Source: Kwoniella bestiolae CBS 10118 (taxonomy: Eukaryota > Basidiomycota > Tremellomycetes > Tremellales > Cryptococcaceae). Taken from it: DNA of 64,000 bases. Numbering within the stretch: position 1 is the first letter of the stretch; every line of letters begins with the position of its first letter. Under the pieces are notes generated by a model. That model made no database searches. It was not told where the DNA came from and was given only the letters and a program-made list of their open reading frames with translations. The stretch lies in NCBI RefSeq assembly GCF_000512585.2, contig NC_089241.1, positions 4,668,001 to 4,732,000 on the forward strand. Direction: 5' to 3'. Below, piece by piece: positions 11,802 through 23,978 of the stretch. The translations under genes and the position numbers were made by a program.

Positions 11802-12949
11802 AGGGTCTTGTTAGAGGGAAGAGATAGTTCTCGAGGAGAAATTGGATGGCAAGGAGGAGGAAGGGGAAGAGAAGACCACGATTGGATGAGAATTGACCAT
11901 TTGTAGAGATATCATGTTCAGTGTAGATATGTGACATCTTTGTATATAAGCTTGCAGCACTCCTCATGCAATTGTATATAGCATATAGCCATTGGGAACT
12001 CTGAGCATCATGCTCAAGCTGACCATTGAATGACCATCTACCCGAGTACAACGAGACACTCGTCGCTGCAGAATGTAAGATGAACCTCTTCTGCAACTCG
12101 TCCGTCATCATCATCAACCTACCTCCTTCTCCCTATCCATTCTCAGAACTGAGGTGGTCTAAGCGGTGAACATTACGTCAGTCATCTTTCACGTGGTTTT
12201 CACTGCAATTCCGGATCATCCGCATCCGTTGAATCATTTGTTTCCGTTGGTGTGTTCGGTGTCGTGCCTGGGTCGGAAAGGGAAAGGGCCCAGAGGACGG
12301 GGATGGGAGTTGCACGCACGTTTGTGAATTTCATGTCGATCCTTGAATCTGACTGGTTGGAAAAAAACTTCATCGTCTACATGCGCTTTCCTGATACCTC
12401 GGATTATGTTACGCTCCACCCATACACCACTACATACTGGAAAAAGAAAAATACAGCCAAGCCATCGTACAGTACAAAACCATATAACCATGCACGTTCA
12501 TCTTGTTACTTCCTTACTTCTTACCACCTCACACGACCATATTCTTGGCTCACACGACCAAGTGACTCCCTCTCGTCATCGCTCACACGACCATTGAGGT
12601 TGCTTAAAATAACCCACTTGGCAAACAAGGTTTCAACGGAACCTCCACTCGGGTGGTCCAAAAATTTGATTTTGGGTGATACAGCACGTAGAAGATACAT
12701 CATCGAGCACGTTCGACATTCTTGATATTCTCGGCGACGTCAAGAAGCGTTGTTAGTGCGTATTCAACCTAGCTGCGATCGTAAAGTATTCACACGAAAA
12801 AACTTCGACTGCAGTGTTGGTGACGTAGTTGAGTGAAGCGACGAAATTCATCTTTTCGCTCCAACTAGAAAATCCTCGCCGACCTAAAATAGCGATACCA
12901 ATCAACTCTCTTTCTTCTTCCCCACCCTTCCAACAAGTAATCACCCACC
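11802..12949. promoter_or_regulatory. Long upstream region of phosphate-type MFS gene with CACGTG/CACGTT sites
   Basis: About 1.1 kb without a gene. It holds one palindromic CACGTG (12190-12195) and three CACGTT sites (12317-12322, 12493-12498, 12709-12714), the two site types bound by Pho4-class bHLH factors. It also has three exact copies of a 12-base unit CTCACACGACCA at 12528, 12549 and 12582. The open frame 12252-12725 looks fortuitous. Regulatory use is inferred. Confidence 0.45.
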
Positions 12950-15624
12950 ATGGCCCTCTCATTCATCCTCCGAGGGGAGGATCAACAAACTCCCATGATC
13001 GCTCCCGACTCCAACGCCCCCTCTCCCGCGGTCCTCTCCCTATCCGGCTCACCAAGATACCAAAACAACAACCCCAACATCGAGGGACAAACCTTCTCTT
13101 CTCTCGATGCGCCCTCGCCCTCCCCCGAGAAGAAACCGCGCGGGTACAGCTCAGGGGTACCGGACGCAGATGCGATCGATCATGCGCTCAAGAAGGAGAG
13201 GTTCAACGCTGAACATCCGTTGTTCCATGATTTGGCGCCGGAGGATTCGTACAAGGATGGTGTTTATTGGGTGCGTCGGAGTTACTCCAGAATCACTGTT
13301 CTCTCCAGCGTACTTCGTTCTTCTGATATTATGGGTTCTTTGCTAATTTGCTCCAATGTTATCAGGCCGATCTACCAGGCTCCGAAAGACGATCATGGGT
13401 CAACACCCAGAATCACACCGAAGTCATGAGAGAGGTCAAACACGTTTGGGGGATGTTCAAGAAGGATCCGCTCTCACCGTTATCCGTGTACACCAAGAAA
13501 TACGTCATGGGTGGTTTCGGATTGTTCACCGAGGGTTACACCTTGTTCTCTATCGGTAATTTGGGGGCATTGTACAAAGCTGTGTGGCCACTGTGCTGGA
13601 AGACTCACCAGGTCTGTGATGCCAATTGGGTGGCTGCTGTGAGTATTTCCCGCTCATCCCCATTCCGCCTTGGATGTTTTTCTTCCGTTTCAGCCTCGGG
13701 AGAATTGTGACTCATTCTGTTTTTCGATTGCTTCAGGTCGACTACCTCCAGATCATCGGTATCATCCTTGGTCAGATTTTAGTAGGTATCGAAGGTGATT
13801 GGATCGGTAGAAAGGCAGGTTTGGTACAAGATGCCTTGGTTATGACCAGTGGGTATCCCTTCAAATCAGTGAAGAACAGATGCTGATTTTATTGATTTGA
13901 CCATAGTCGGTCTGGTCATGCTTACTGCTTCTTGGGGTACTTCCCTTGAAGGCTGGGTGATCTGCTATGGTTTCTCCCAGTTCTTCTACGGTATCGGTGT
14001 TGGTGAGTCCACCCACTCTCACCTCACACGTCAGAAACTGCGTACTGATCACTTGTTATGATAGGTGGTGAATACCCCATGACCTCTACGACAGCTATGG
14101 AATCGAAATCCGTCGCCGGTTCACAGAAAGACGATAAATTACATCGAGGTCGAAACGTCGTCTTGGCATTCTTGATGCAAGGTTAGTCAATTCACTCATC
14201 CACTTCTCCCCACTAGAAGTATGCTTGACTAATGCGATGTCTATAACAGGCTGGGGTCAACTATTCAACCAAGGTATTCTCATCATCCTTCTCCTAATTT
14301 TCCACCACTCCGCCAACCCACCATACTCCGCCGTCTCCGCCCAATGGACCTTCAGAGTGTCATTCGCAATCATGGCAGTCATGACCCTGTGGCTAGCCTA
14401 CTTCCGATTCTACAAGAAGAAATACTCTTCCGCCGCCCTAAAGAAATCTAAGAAGAACTCCCGAGTCAACCAATCAGGGTACGATCTCCATTCGCTCAAG
14501 CTCGTTTCTACCCATTTCGCTGGTCGGTTGATCGGTACGACCATGGGATGGCTGTTCAACGATTTCCTGTTTTACGGGAACAAGCTATTCGCATCGACTT
14601 TTATCAATATCATTTCCCCCTCTAGCGCTGGTAATGTCGTTACTACTTGGAATTGGAATTTGGTGAATATCGGTGTATCACTCGTTGGGTATTACCTCGC
14701 CGCGCTGTTGATCGACCACAAGTTCTACGGAAGGAAGAGGATGCAGATCATTGGGTTCTTGGGTGATGGAGTGTTATTCTTGATTGCTGCTAGTGGGTTG
14801 GGGTTTGCTTTCTCCACACCATCGTTCTCTAGCCATCCCCGTCCCTCTTACCTGATTCATCAGTGGCCACCCAGGAAAAGGTTGGAACAATGCTGATACT
14901 ACGACCCCCACACAGTCTGGTACAAAGAGCTCTCAACCCCCCAACACATCAGAGGCTTCCAAACGATCTACTACCTCTCCTCATTCTTCCAGCAATTCGG
15001 TCCAAACTGCACCACCTTCCTACTCGCCGCCGAGGTGTTCCCCGTCTCAGTACGAGCTACCGCTCACGGTCTGTCCGCTGCCTCAGGTAAGGTCGGGGCA
15101 TTGCTCCCAGCAGTGATCTACAACTACGTCGATACCCGTACTAGATTCTGGATCGTCTGGCCATTCGGTATAGCCGGAGTGATCGTCACCATGCTTTTCA
15201 TCCCCGATACCACCGGGCTAGACCTTCGAGAACAAGATCGATATTGGGCTTTCGTGAGAGAAGGACGGGCAAACGAGTATCACGGTATTGCTGTCCACCC
15301 CAGACACTTGTCATGGTGGGAGAAGTTCGTACTTAAACGACACCTCCAGTACGACGCTGAGAAGGACAGACATCAGAGAGTCAAGGAACTGAAGATGCTT
15401 TGGGAGCAGAGGAAGAACGCCGCGGCTGAGGAGAGGGAGCACGAGGAGGAACATGAGGAAGAGGGCGAGCTGAGTCATGGTGCCTTCCATCATTTCAATG
15501 GTGAGTTATACTTTTTCATTTACTCAAGGGGGAATTTGAGCGGTCCGCTAATATGACGTTGTAATGTTTAGCCATCCACGAGAAACAAGCTACCCCTTCG
15601 AATTCTTCTACGATTGCAGAGTAA
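12950..15624 (+). CDS. MFS phosphate/organophosphate:H+ symporter (Git1/Pho84-like)
   Basis: Plasma-membrane proton symporter of the PHS branch of the major facilitator superfamily, whose members carry phosphate or glycerophosphodiesters. Exons 12950-13270, 13366-13638, 13737-13848, 13907-14002, 14065-14181, 14250-14792, 14916-15500 and 15572-15624 join in phase to about 699 residues. A soluble N-terminus of about 155 residues precedes 12 helices. Family signatures are GGFGLFTEGYTLFSIGNL, GQILVGIEGDWIGRKAGLVQ, GIGVGGEYPMTSTTAMES, LIDHKFYGRKRMQ and FLLAAEVFPVSVRATAHGLS. The acidic tail (EEREHEEEHEEEGE) is likely cytosolic. It resembles the Git1-like fungal subgroup more than Pho84 itself; the substrate is not settled by sequence. 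The CACGTG/T sites upstream suggest phosphate control. Confidence 0.9.
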
Positions 15625-16090
15625 TCGAAACGACAATGCTTCCGTCGTCTCATCTGCTCTGATTATCGCTATCAAATCATGATATCATCTCACAAACATC
15701 ATCTCATCTACTTTCCCCATCTTACCAAGTGGGACGGGTTGTCAATAGACCTGAGAAAATAGATTACGGATCACTTCACTTTTACATAGCATTACACAAG
15801 CACACAGGACATGTACATCTCTTTCTGTTTTGCATTCATACTTCCTTCTTTCATACGCAATATAATACACCGTATCATGCATTGAATCATTGTCTGATTT
15901 GTAAACCACCACAAACCATGAAGCCTGATTTATAGCACCACACCAGTTGGATGCTATAGGCATTCAAATGAGATTCTACCTGTGCGATACAAGCCTCTGT
16001 GTACAAGCTGTCAGACACGACCATAAGATTCCTTTGCATGACATCATCTATAGCTACAACATCAAATCACTTATGGATCCGATTACACTA
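15625..16090. other. Convergent 3' intergenic region
   Basis: Spacer between the 3' ends of the MFS gene and the ketopantoate reductase gene. AT-rich in places; no gene or RNA was recognised. Confidence 0.4.
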
Positions 16091-17436
16091 TCACGCCTTG
16101 GCAGCTTCGGTGTTCTGGTTGCCGTAATCCAACGCTTTGACGATTGTGTAGATGCTTTTGATGCACTTCATCAGCTACACTGCGATAATAGTCCGCTTAC
16201 TTGGAGTAGACAACTCACGCAGTCAACGTAGGAACGGGTACACCCAATCTCTGCCCCTCTCGTACCGGCGTACCAAGGATGACCTGTCACTTCTACATCA
16301 GCAAATTCCCCAATGACTGTACAGCAAACATTCCTCTGAAGACAGCATAACCCACCTCGACCTCCATTGGTCTCCCAGCGAGATTATCAGCCATCATGGA
16401 ACTTGGTAATCCGGGGTACGCGACGTCTGTACATTGTTTGATCAATTTGTCTACCGTTCCATCTTCGATCTTGAGTCCCTTGGCTTTTGCAACCGCCTCG
16501 ACCTCTCGCATGACGGTGTAGCAGAGGGGTAAGGCCTGGGAGGAGGAGTCGAAGAATGGGCCTGTCTTGAGTCGCGTGGCTGTTGTGAGTGAATTCCTGG
16601 GGATTTATCATTCTCAGATCAGCTCATGTGCTGATTACAATAATGGTATGTAGGGAAAGGTCCGACTCACCAACAGCAGTTCCAAATAACTTTGACCCAT
16701 CGTTCGCTCTGAATATCCTCAGTGACCGTACAATCCCCCTTTCCAGCTTTCAACCACCCTACCAACTTCTGCAACTTCTCATCTTCCTCTTTCTTATCAC
16801 CACCTGCTCTGTAATCCACACCAATAGTCAATCCCTCTCTGTTGAATTGCTCAACCCCATCAGCTGTGGGGAGGGGTTTACCACCCGTCCAAACTACCGC
16901 CGAGATGATGGTGGTATCGGGGAATGACTTGTGTAAGGGTTCCTCGGCGCCTACTCCGTTTTGAAGGAGGACGATCGAGGTGAAAGAGGGGGTTATGATG
17001 GGTGATAAGTGGTCTGAGAGGGAGGGTTTGGCATCGAGAAGAGCTTTGTTGGCGCAGAGGACTGTGTCGTTCATGAAAATATTATCAGCTGAACTCCATT
17101 GAGCTGTTGATGGTGTAGAAGACTTACCATAGGAGAATTTTGTTCCAGACGCAGCGGCTTCTTCGGTCGACTTCCACACTACACACAACAGTATTTAGTA
17201 TATAATTTTTGACCAGCCGTTTAGAGGTATGTTACACCGCACTCACCACCAGCGAACTTGAGCCCATCGTGATTCCCAAATTTGGGACTAATCAACTTGA
17301 ACCCCTTCTCCTTGACTGCACTGTAATTTGATCGAGCGACAACATGGACATCACATTTCCCTGAGAGCTGGAGGATGCAGGCATAGATACCGCCTATACC
17401 GCCCAGACCGAAGAGTAAGACTGATTCTCGTGACAT
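16091..17436 (-). CDS. 2-dehydropantoate 2-reductase (ApbA/PanE family)
   Basis: NADPH enzyme converting ketopantoate to pantoate in pantothenate/CoA synthesis. Exons about 17436-17247, 17178-17128, 17088-16671, 16596-16356, 16283-16219 and 16154-16091 join in phase to about 342 residues. The N-terminus carries the dinucleotide-binding glycine motif LLFGLGGIGGIYACIL. The central part has LCANKALLD (the conserved Lys region) and SIVLLQNGVGAEE followed by VVWTGG. The C-terminal helical domain contains WVKVIWNCCWNSLTTATR, matching the family K..WNxxxNxLTA pattern. Several fungal paralogs of this family have unproven substrates, so the exact substrate is inferred. Divergent from CYB2. Confidence 0.85.
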
Positions 17437-17941
17437 GTTGACTGTGGTTGATTGTTGTCTGTTGTTTAACTGCGAATGAGACGACTACGATAGATTATGA
17501 TTGTAGATATATCGCTGCGAGTAAGTCTTGTTGGTGGATACCTAGTAAAGGTATATGTTGTCTGTGCTTGTCTATAGAGTGACACCCAACATCTCACTCC
17601 CATCTCATTATCCGGCACTTACCGTCCGATCTTTCCCTTAGCACGTGGCGTACCAACACCGGAATCGGGCCGGAATGATCGCATCACACTCAACACCTCG
17701 AATTACCGCCATTGAATTATCGTTATTTTCATTCGAAGAGATGCGTTTGCGGCAAGAGGTAAACAGTTATTCTCGGACACAAGAAGAATGGATTCAAGGA
17801 AATCCGAAAGACTGCTCAGTGATATATGATCGGACCGAAAGACTTGAAATACAATCTACATATCTTGGAAACTAAACCATTTCTTTCAGTTGATCAGTTG
17901 ACATTCAATCCTGTCAAATCGACAGCGCGCCTTCGAGCAAG
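17437..17941. promoter_or_regulatory. Divergent promoter between PanE-like gene and CYB2
   Basis: About 500 bp serving two divergent genes. No clear TATA box. An open frame at 17645-17875 has no recognisable motif and is probably chance. Confidence 0.4.
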
Positions 17942-20305
17942 ATGATGAACACCATGAGACCCGCTTTGAGACTCGCCACACCTCGGACTATACCCCGACG
18001 AGCACTCCAGCTACCCAAGAGACCTTTCTCGAGTGGTTCAGCTAGCAGGGAGGCTAGATCGAGAGCTAGGGTATTTCAGATAGGTAGCGCGGTGAGTCAT
18101 CCACGATCCCTCTGTTTGGGAATCAAGCTGATTGACGGGTTTCATTACAGGCTGCAGTATCACTCGCTATAGGTTATGCCCTGACTACCCCCATACGTCT
18201 CGAGGAAGCTGCAGACGACCCTGCCCCATCGAAGGACGCAGCCGTAGGAAGAGCTCTGATACCGTTCAGCGAAGTGAACAAGCACAACACCCCGGAGGAC
18301 TGTTGGGTGGTGATTGATGGGAAGGTGTATGATCTGACAGAGGTGGGTCGAGACTTCTTCGTACTGAATTTAATAACCCACTCTGCCATCATTGATAATG
18401 GAACTTCATTCTTCTTTGTACAGTTCGCAGGCATACATCCAGGCGGAGCACAGCACATCCACCGAGTAGCCGGACGAGACGCATCAGCAATATTCAACCC
18501 CATACATCCACCCGGAACTATCGAGAACGGTCTAGATGAAGAAGCATTCATGGGTCTGGTCGATCCCGTGACATTACCCCAAGTGGTCAACAAGGCTGCC
18601 AACGGAGAGAAGGAGGAGAGGAAGATTGAGTTGGCGGAGATAATTGGTTTGCCGGATTTCGACGAGGCTGCCAGGAGGATATTGACGGGGAAAGCTTGGG
18701 CGTACATGTCGAGTGGGGCTACAGATCAGTATAGTAAGTGTGTCCATATGCTGAAATCTAAATAATTGATGGTATAGCTTTGCTGACCAACATACCATTC
18801 GGCAGCCCTCGATCTGAATAGAAGAGCCTTCAATTCGATCCTTTTCAGACCTAGGATCATGATCGATGTGGATATAGCGGATACTAGAACTACGATGTTG
18901 GGTCAGGAGACCTCCCTGCCTGTAAGTCTGCGCTCGAGTCTATCTGACCTGGGCCTCAAGAACCGATCGAGGAGTTTTCGGTTGAGCTAATCTTGTATCT
19001 TAATTGCAGATCTTCATCTCCCCAGCCGGTATGGCCAAACTCGCTCATCCCGAGGGAGAATGCCTCTTAGCGAAGGGTGCGGGACAGTGCGATATAATTC
19101 AAATGGTAAGTAGCCCAATCCATCTAGAGTATACTGCTTCACAGGTCACGCACGAGGGATGATGAGTCGAGCTAATAGCGTATGACAGATCTCAACCAAC
19201 GCCTCAGCCCCTCTCCCAGACATAATCAACTCGCGTACCCACCCGGACCAATCATTCTTCATGCAGCTCTACGTCGACCGAAATCGAGACAAATCCGAGG
19301 CGCTCATCCGCAAGATCAACGATCTAGGCCTAAAAGCAATATTCGTAACAGTAGATGCGGCCGCCCCAGGAAAGAGAGAAGCTGACGAGAGGAGTCGAGC
19401 AGAAGTGGAAGTCGCATCTGGGATATCTGGTGGGAAGATCTCCTCGGATAATAAAGGTGGAGGGATCGGTAGGTCTGTAGGAGGGTTCATCGACCCGAAG
19501 TTGAATTGGAGCGATATCGCCTGGTTGAGGAAGCATACGAAATTGCCAATAGGGCTCAAGGGGGTACAGACCGTTGAAGATGCGATGAAGGCTGCTGAGT
19601 TGGGGGTGGATGCTATTTATCTGTCTAATCATGGGTGAGTGGTTGCATTCGTATAAGACGCCGTCTTTTCCTTGGTCTTGGCAACCGGTACGGCAGAGAA
19701 GAGGGAGGGTGAAACTGATGTATTGGGCTGAACAGTGGTCGAGCTCTGGATGGATCGCCTCCTGCTATGTACACCTTGTTGGAAATTAACAAGATGTGTC
19801 CACAGCTGCTGAAGAAGTGCGAGGTAAGTGGAGCTTCTGTCGTCTACAACCCTACTTGGAAAGTCAGGAATATCAGTCGCTGACCTTGGTACACAGGTAT
19901 ATCTCGACGGAGGATGTCGAAGAGGAACAGACGTAGTCAAAGCCTTATGTCTAGGTGCGAAAGGTGTAGGAATGGGTAGGCCGTTCTTGTATTCTCTGAC
20001 ATACGGCGAAGAAGGTGTTGTACATGCTATAGAGAGTGAGTCTTGACATATACCCCACAACATTTGACACAGCTACACTGACATGTTCGCTCTTCCATGC
20101 CAGTCATGAGGGATGAGATCCAGACGACCTTGCGTTTGTTAGGTGTAAATAGGTTAGATCAATTGGGACCTCACCTCGTAAGTCCGATATCCAATTACTG
20201 GAGGGTGAACTGACCTCATGGCTCTCCCCACAGCTCAACACACGAGCCTTAGATAATCTCGTCTTCGATCAACCAGTGTTCGGACCCAATGAGAAACCAT
20301 TATAA
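17942..20305 (+). CDS. CYB2: L-lactate dehydrogenase (cytochrome b2), mitochondrial
   Basis: Flavocytochrome of the intermembrane space oxidising L-lactate and reducing cytochrome c. Ten exons (17942-18091, 18151-18342, 18424-18733, 18806-18921, 19010-19105, 19189-19634, 19736-19823, 19897-20035, 20104-20177, 20234-20305) join in phase to about 560 residues. Order: Arg-rich presequence; a hydrophobic stop-transfer segment; cytochrome b5 domain with PEDCWVVIDGKVYDLTE and the heme ligand motif GIHPGGAQHI; then the FMN barrel with FISPAGMAKLAHPEGE, QLYVDRNRDKSE, FVTVDAAAPGKREAD, LKGVQTVEDA, the catalytic-His motif LSNHGGRALDGSPPA and VYLDGGCRRGTDVVKALCLG. Length and architecture are canonical. 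Another Tyr/Arg-type FMN dehydrogenase with a b5 domain is the only alternative. Confidence 0.94.
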
Positions 20306-20419
20306 TTATCTATAGTTGTATGCATCATCTAACAAAATCAGACTCATAAAGTATTGAACATGAAGGCAAGAGTCCATAAATAAGCGTTTAAAAGATAATT
20401 CTATATTCGACTTATCGTG

Positions 20420-22686
20420 TTATTGTCCCGTCCGTCCGTCAAATCGTACTGACCCATCGCTACCTTCTATCTGATCTATACCAGCTTGATAAGTGAATTT
20501 CGCCCATTTCCTGACTACACCCCTTCCGTCCTCTTGCCATGGGAATCGTTTTGTATCTCTAGTTTTCAAGGTCAGCGACTATCATGACAGCTTAAATTCC
20601 ATCGGACCATAGTAATTGAGAAATCAAGGACTACATGGGGAAGAGACGGAAGTCGGGAGACGGAAGACAGAGAGAGTAAGTACGATCAGTACTCACCGGC
20701 AAATCAACATAGCATGACTGTTATAAGCCCAAGGAAACCAAGCTATCACTCTCTCCGCGTGAGGTATCGCATCATTCAGATTGCTGATCATCAACTTCTG
20801 CGCAGGTGTGAGTAATAATGGAGCCGAGGTACCATGTTCCACGGGGTCTGACAAGGGCGGGGTGGAAGTACCGTCTATGGATGTTGATGGTCTGACTGAG
20901 TTTGATAGAGTGTCTCGTATTTCCTGGGTTGCCGATTCCATTGTATCTGCCAATGATGTCGATGAGGGGACTAGAAGGGGTTGTCGGTCGAGAGAATCCC
21001 GGTGCGAACGTATACGCTTCCGACTATCAAAGGAGCACAGCGTAGATCAGGAATATTGTTGGTCGCTTACTCCTCAATTTGAAGGGCAACTTACGAATGG
21101 AAATTATGCAGGGTGATAGCTCCAGCTCTGCAAACACGAGATCGAGGATATCAGCTGAGACACTTCGATCATAATACAACAACTAGACTTACAGATAGAC
21201 CAGTACAAACGGCAAGAGTAGAGGGAAAATCAAAAACAAAAGCTAAATCACATCCCATATCAGTTCGGTGTCATAGGCATGCTGAAGCACATACGTGACA
21301 ATTGAAATCACATAGTTGACAGGCCAAGGAAATACCATAAATGGCGGAGGTAAAGGCTGCCTCCTCCTGCCTTTCCATTCGGTCGTATCCTGTTGATAGG
21401 ATTCTTGATCACTTTGATCTGTATTTGAACTTCTTCGCCATCTTCGTCCACCTCCATACTATGGTCCACAGGAAGATCATCTGGATCGGGCTGTTCGACC
21501 TTCTTCCATGATTGGACGATGTGGTCGTCATCGGTCTCGACATCTACTGTCGATAGGTCGGAGAATGGATCTTGAGAGCTGAAGGAAGCTGTTGGGTAGG
21601 GTACGGTCTGATCTTGGCATCTTATTGAACGGACATGAAAGTCAGCAGATGTTCTGGGTCGATGTAATGCCCAGGGGACTCACCCGTTGGCAATTATCAT
21701 TACCTTGGGGAACAACTTGAGAGCCTGAATGAACACGTGATCTACTTCGATGTTAGCTTGTTTGATCTGCCAATATATATGACAGTCAATGTCCAGCTTA
21801 CCCGGATCAGACATCAGTTCTAATAACCCCCTCCCACCCCATTCAGGCTCTTTATCCAAGCAGTATATCTGTCGCCCACTACGGCTGAACAGCTGTCGAC
21901 CAACAGTATGTACGACGGTGTTCGCGAGTGTACCTAAACCGTAGATATCAGCTATGCTAAAGTCACTGGGATGTTTCCGGCTGGGATGTTAGCCTACCGT
22001 ATTTCAGAACGCCCAGATGCTGTGAGACAGAGTGAATCAGCGAGACCTTATGCGATTTGCCTCTGAAGCGCGAGCTTACCGGTGTAGCAGCGGTCGAGAA
22101 TGATATAGGTTTATGCCTCAAAAAGAAAGAGGGCTGTCTAGAATGTAATATACCGATGATATAGCGCGATATAACTGTCAATTGCAATCAGTACTCCGTG
22201 ATTTGCACAGTCAAGATCACAAGGCTTACGGCCTCCTAGAGAATACCCCATCTGATAGATATATTCAGCCTTCTGGTGATGATTCGAGTTCGTTATTAAG
22301 GGAATTCAGAACCTACCACTGAGAATCCAACTACATCCTTTCCCTCATCTTCGAGTCTTTCGATCTCTCGATCTATCTACAGATACCAACTCGTTGAGCT
22401 GACAGATCTTTTGACCACGATAGAACCTAATGCCTCTCACCTCTTCTACTATCCTATATGCACAAACATCGATCCCATCCCATGTTCTGGCCCCCTTGAT
22501 TCCTTCAGGTAGGTATATAACAGTTTCAATAGCCCGGTCACTTGAGTTCGAAGCAGAGGTGGAAGTGGAGGGCGAAAGCGGGATATCAGGAGTCGATAGA
22601 TTCACCAGCTCCTCTTTGACCGCCGCGAGATTGAGAGAGGACCCGTATAGCCCATGAGTGAGGATGATGAGGTGTACAGGCTGCAT
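20420..22686 (-). CDS. DUF676 serine esterase, Lpl1/Rog1-like (putative phospholipase)
   Basis: Alpha/beta hydrolase of the DUF676 family; yeast relatives are lipid-droplet phospholipase Lpl1 and Rog1. The start gives LIILTHGLYGSS (oxyanion-type HGxxG region). After an intron the nucleophile elbow GYSLGG is carried on a 22-nt exon, followed by LISRYIIGILHS. Then ATPHLGVLKYG, ELMSDPDHVFIQALKLFP and NGDQTVPYPTASF (acid-residue region). A hydrophobic segment (LLLPFVLVYL) follows near 21190, and the C-terminus AQKLMISNLNDA, WFPWAYNSHAMLICR is shared with Lpl1. Exon 1 is 22686-22441; the stop is at 20420. Two joins, near 21340-21470 and 21200-21310, need weak donors (GTGGAC, GTGATT) to keep frame, so the middle model is provisional. 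Confidence 0.8.
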
Positions 22687-23177
22687 CGATATGGCTTATT
22701 ACGATGATGTACCTATAACAGATGACATGAAGATGTCAAATATATATGTATAGGTGCCGAGAAAGTAGGAATGGGAAGGAGCACTCGTAAGTGGAGGTTA
22801 TCGTCATCGTCCATCTCATCACACTGGGCTGGTCAATGCCCGTCGGTCATCAAGCACGAGCCCATCACCGTTCGTGGCGACCTCGACGAAGGAAGATTGG
22901 CGATGAGTGAGTCAGGCTTTGTCTTGCCGTGGGGTACGTCGTACGCCAAGATGCAACCTTGTTCAACAAGTACTGGTATGACCTATGTAAGCCCTCTCCA
23001 GCTTGATGCATTCATTCTTCTCCTTCTCCCTTTTTTCCGCGATATTACCCCAGCATGTCCAGAAACCGAGCAGAACCAGCATATCCATACACCATCATGC
23101 TCTGTATCGCATTCTTCCTCTCTTTGATGTGTGTTCCATACCTCGCATGGCTTCACTGGAAAGTCACCAACATATTT
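22687..23177. other. Interval of uncertain coding status
   Basis: An open frame from 22771 could splice (donor about 22977, acceptor about 23078) to a hydrophobic stretch from 23098 that continues in frame into the BTB-like pseudogene. I recognise nothing in residues encoded by 22771-22976. It may be a 5' part of that degraded gene, or an unrelated fragment. Confidence 0.25.
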
Positions 23178-23978
23178 GTCCCCCATCTTGCTTTGTACAA
23201 AGTGGAAAGACGAGTTCATCTGCTCGAAATGATGGGCGGCGCAGCGGTGGATGAACCCCTGATCACCAATGTCCAGGATGATAAGATCCGTGTCGATCTA
23301 GGCACATTTGAGACCCCGTGAGTGTGCATTCGACTAGGATCAAGAAAGTCAAATCGCTAACGCTGACGGCTCTCAGCAGGTTGGCTGAGCCCACGTCCCA
23401 CGACGCAAGTGCAATTGGCGACATGGGTGCTAAAGGCTACTCCAAAGCTGCTCGCAGGCTGTATAATCTGGCTAGCGACAATCAAGATACTTTCCAATTA
23501 CACAACAAAGTCGCCTGGGACACCTTCACGCAAGCTCTCAATATCAGTATAGTCGCCCAAAGACCGGAAGCTGGCAGACGCTTATTGAGGAGCCTTTCGC
23601 CAATCGATAAATATGGCTTGAGCCATTCATTCGACCTTGCGATATACATCCGAGCTGGATGACGTCTTCGCTGGAAGTAGAATTCTGGGGAATATGGGCA
23701 AACACAAATGGGGCAAGTCGGCGGAAGCATCCCCTTTCTGGAACACCAAGATCTACGCTCAAGATAGAATTAGAATCTTACCGGAGAGATGGGCGTGGGG
23801 TTACCTGAATGCACTGCATGCCTGTCAATATGCGGTCACGTACGAGTGGAAGTTTTGGAGGTGCATTTCGGCCGCTTTCATGCAGGATCTTGCACCGGTG
23901 AGCCTTGGGCGTAGCTCCCTTAGAAAGTGAACACATAGATGTACGAGTGCTGACTTTTAACTTGCACTATCAGAGTGA
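23178..23978 (+). pseudogene. BTB-like paralog with internal frameshift (probable pseudogene)
   Basis: Third copy of the BTB-like family seen at 24338-25114 and 29806-29006. The homologous N-terminal exon ends at 23317 (DKIRVDLGTFE), the second exon starts at 23377 or 23380 and ends at 23897 with donor GTGAGC, and the terminal acceptor is at about 23975, immediately followed by TGA as in the paralogs. The reading frame breaks near 23630-23655: HSFDLAIYI is in one frame and ELDDVFAGSRILGNMGK in the next, with no intron signals between them. At the place where the paralogs start (140 nt before the exon-1 donor) there is no ATG; the first in-frame ATGs lie farther upstream (23098, 23131). A one-base assembly error cannot be excluded. 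Confidence 0.6.

Noticed and set aside
12252..12725. 157-codon open frame upstream of the MFS gene
   Set aside because: Composition is repetitive and it lies over the CTCACACGACCA repeats and E-boxes; no homology recognised.
22771..23127. Independent 118-codon gene
   Set aside because: Could equally be a remnant 5' part of the adjacent BTB-like pseudogene; no motif or start context supports a separate gene.
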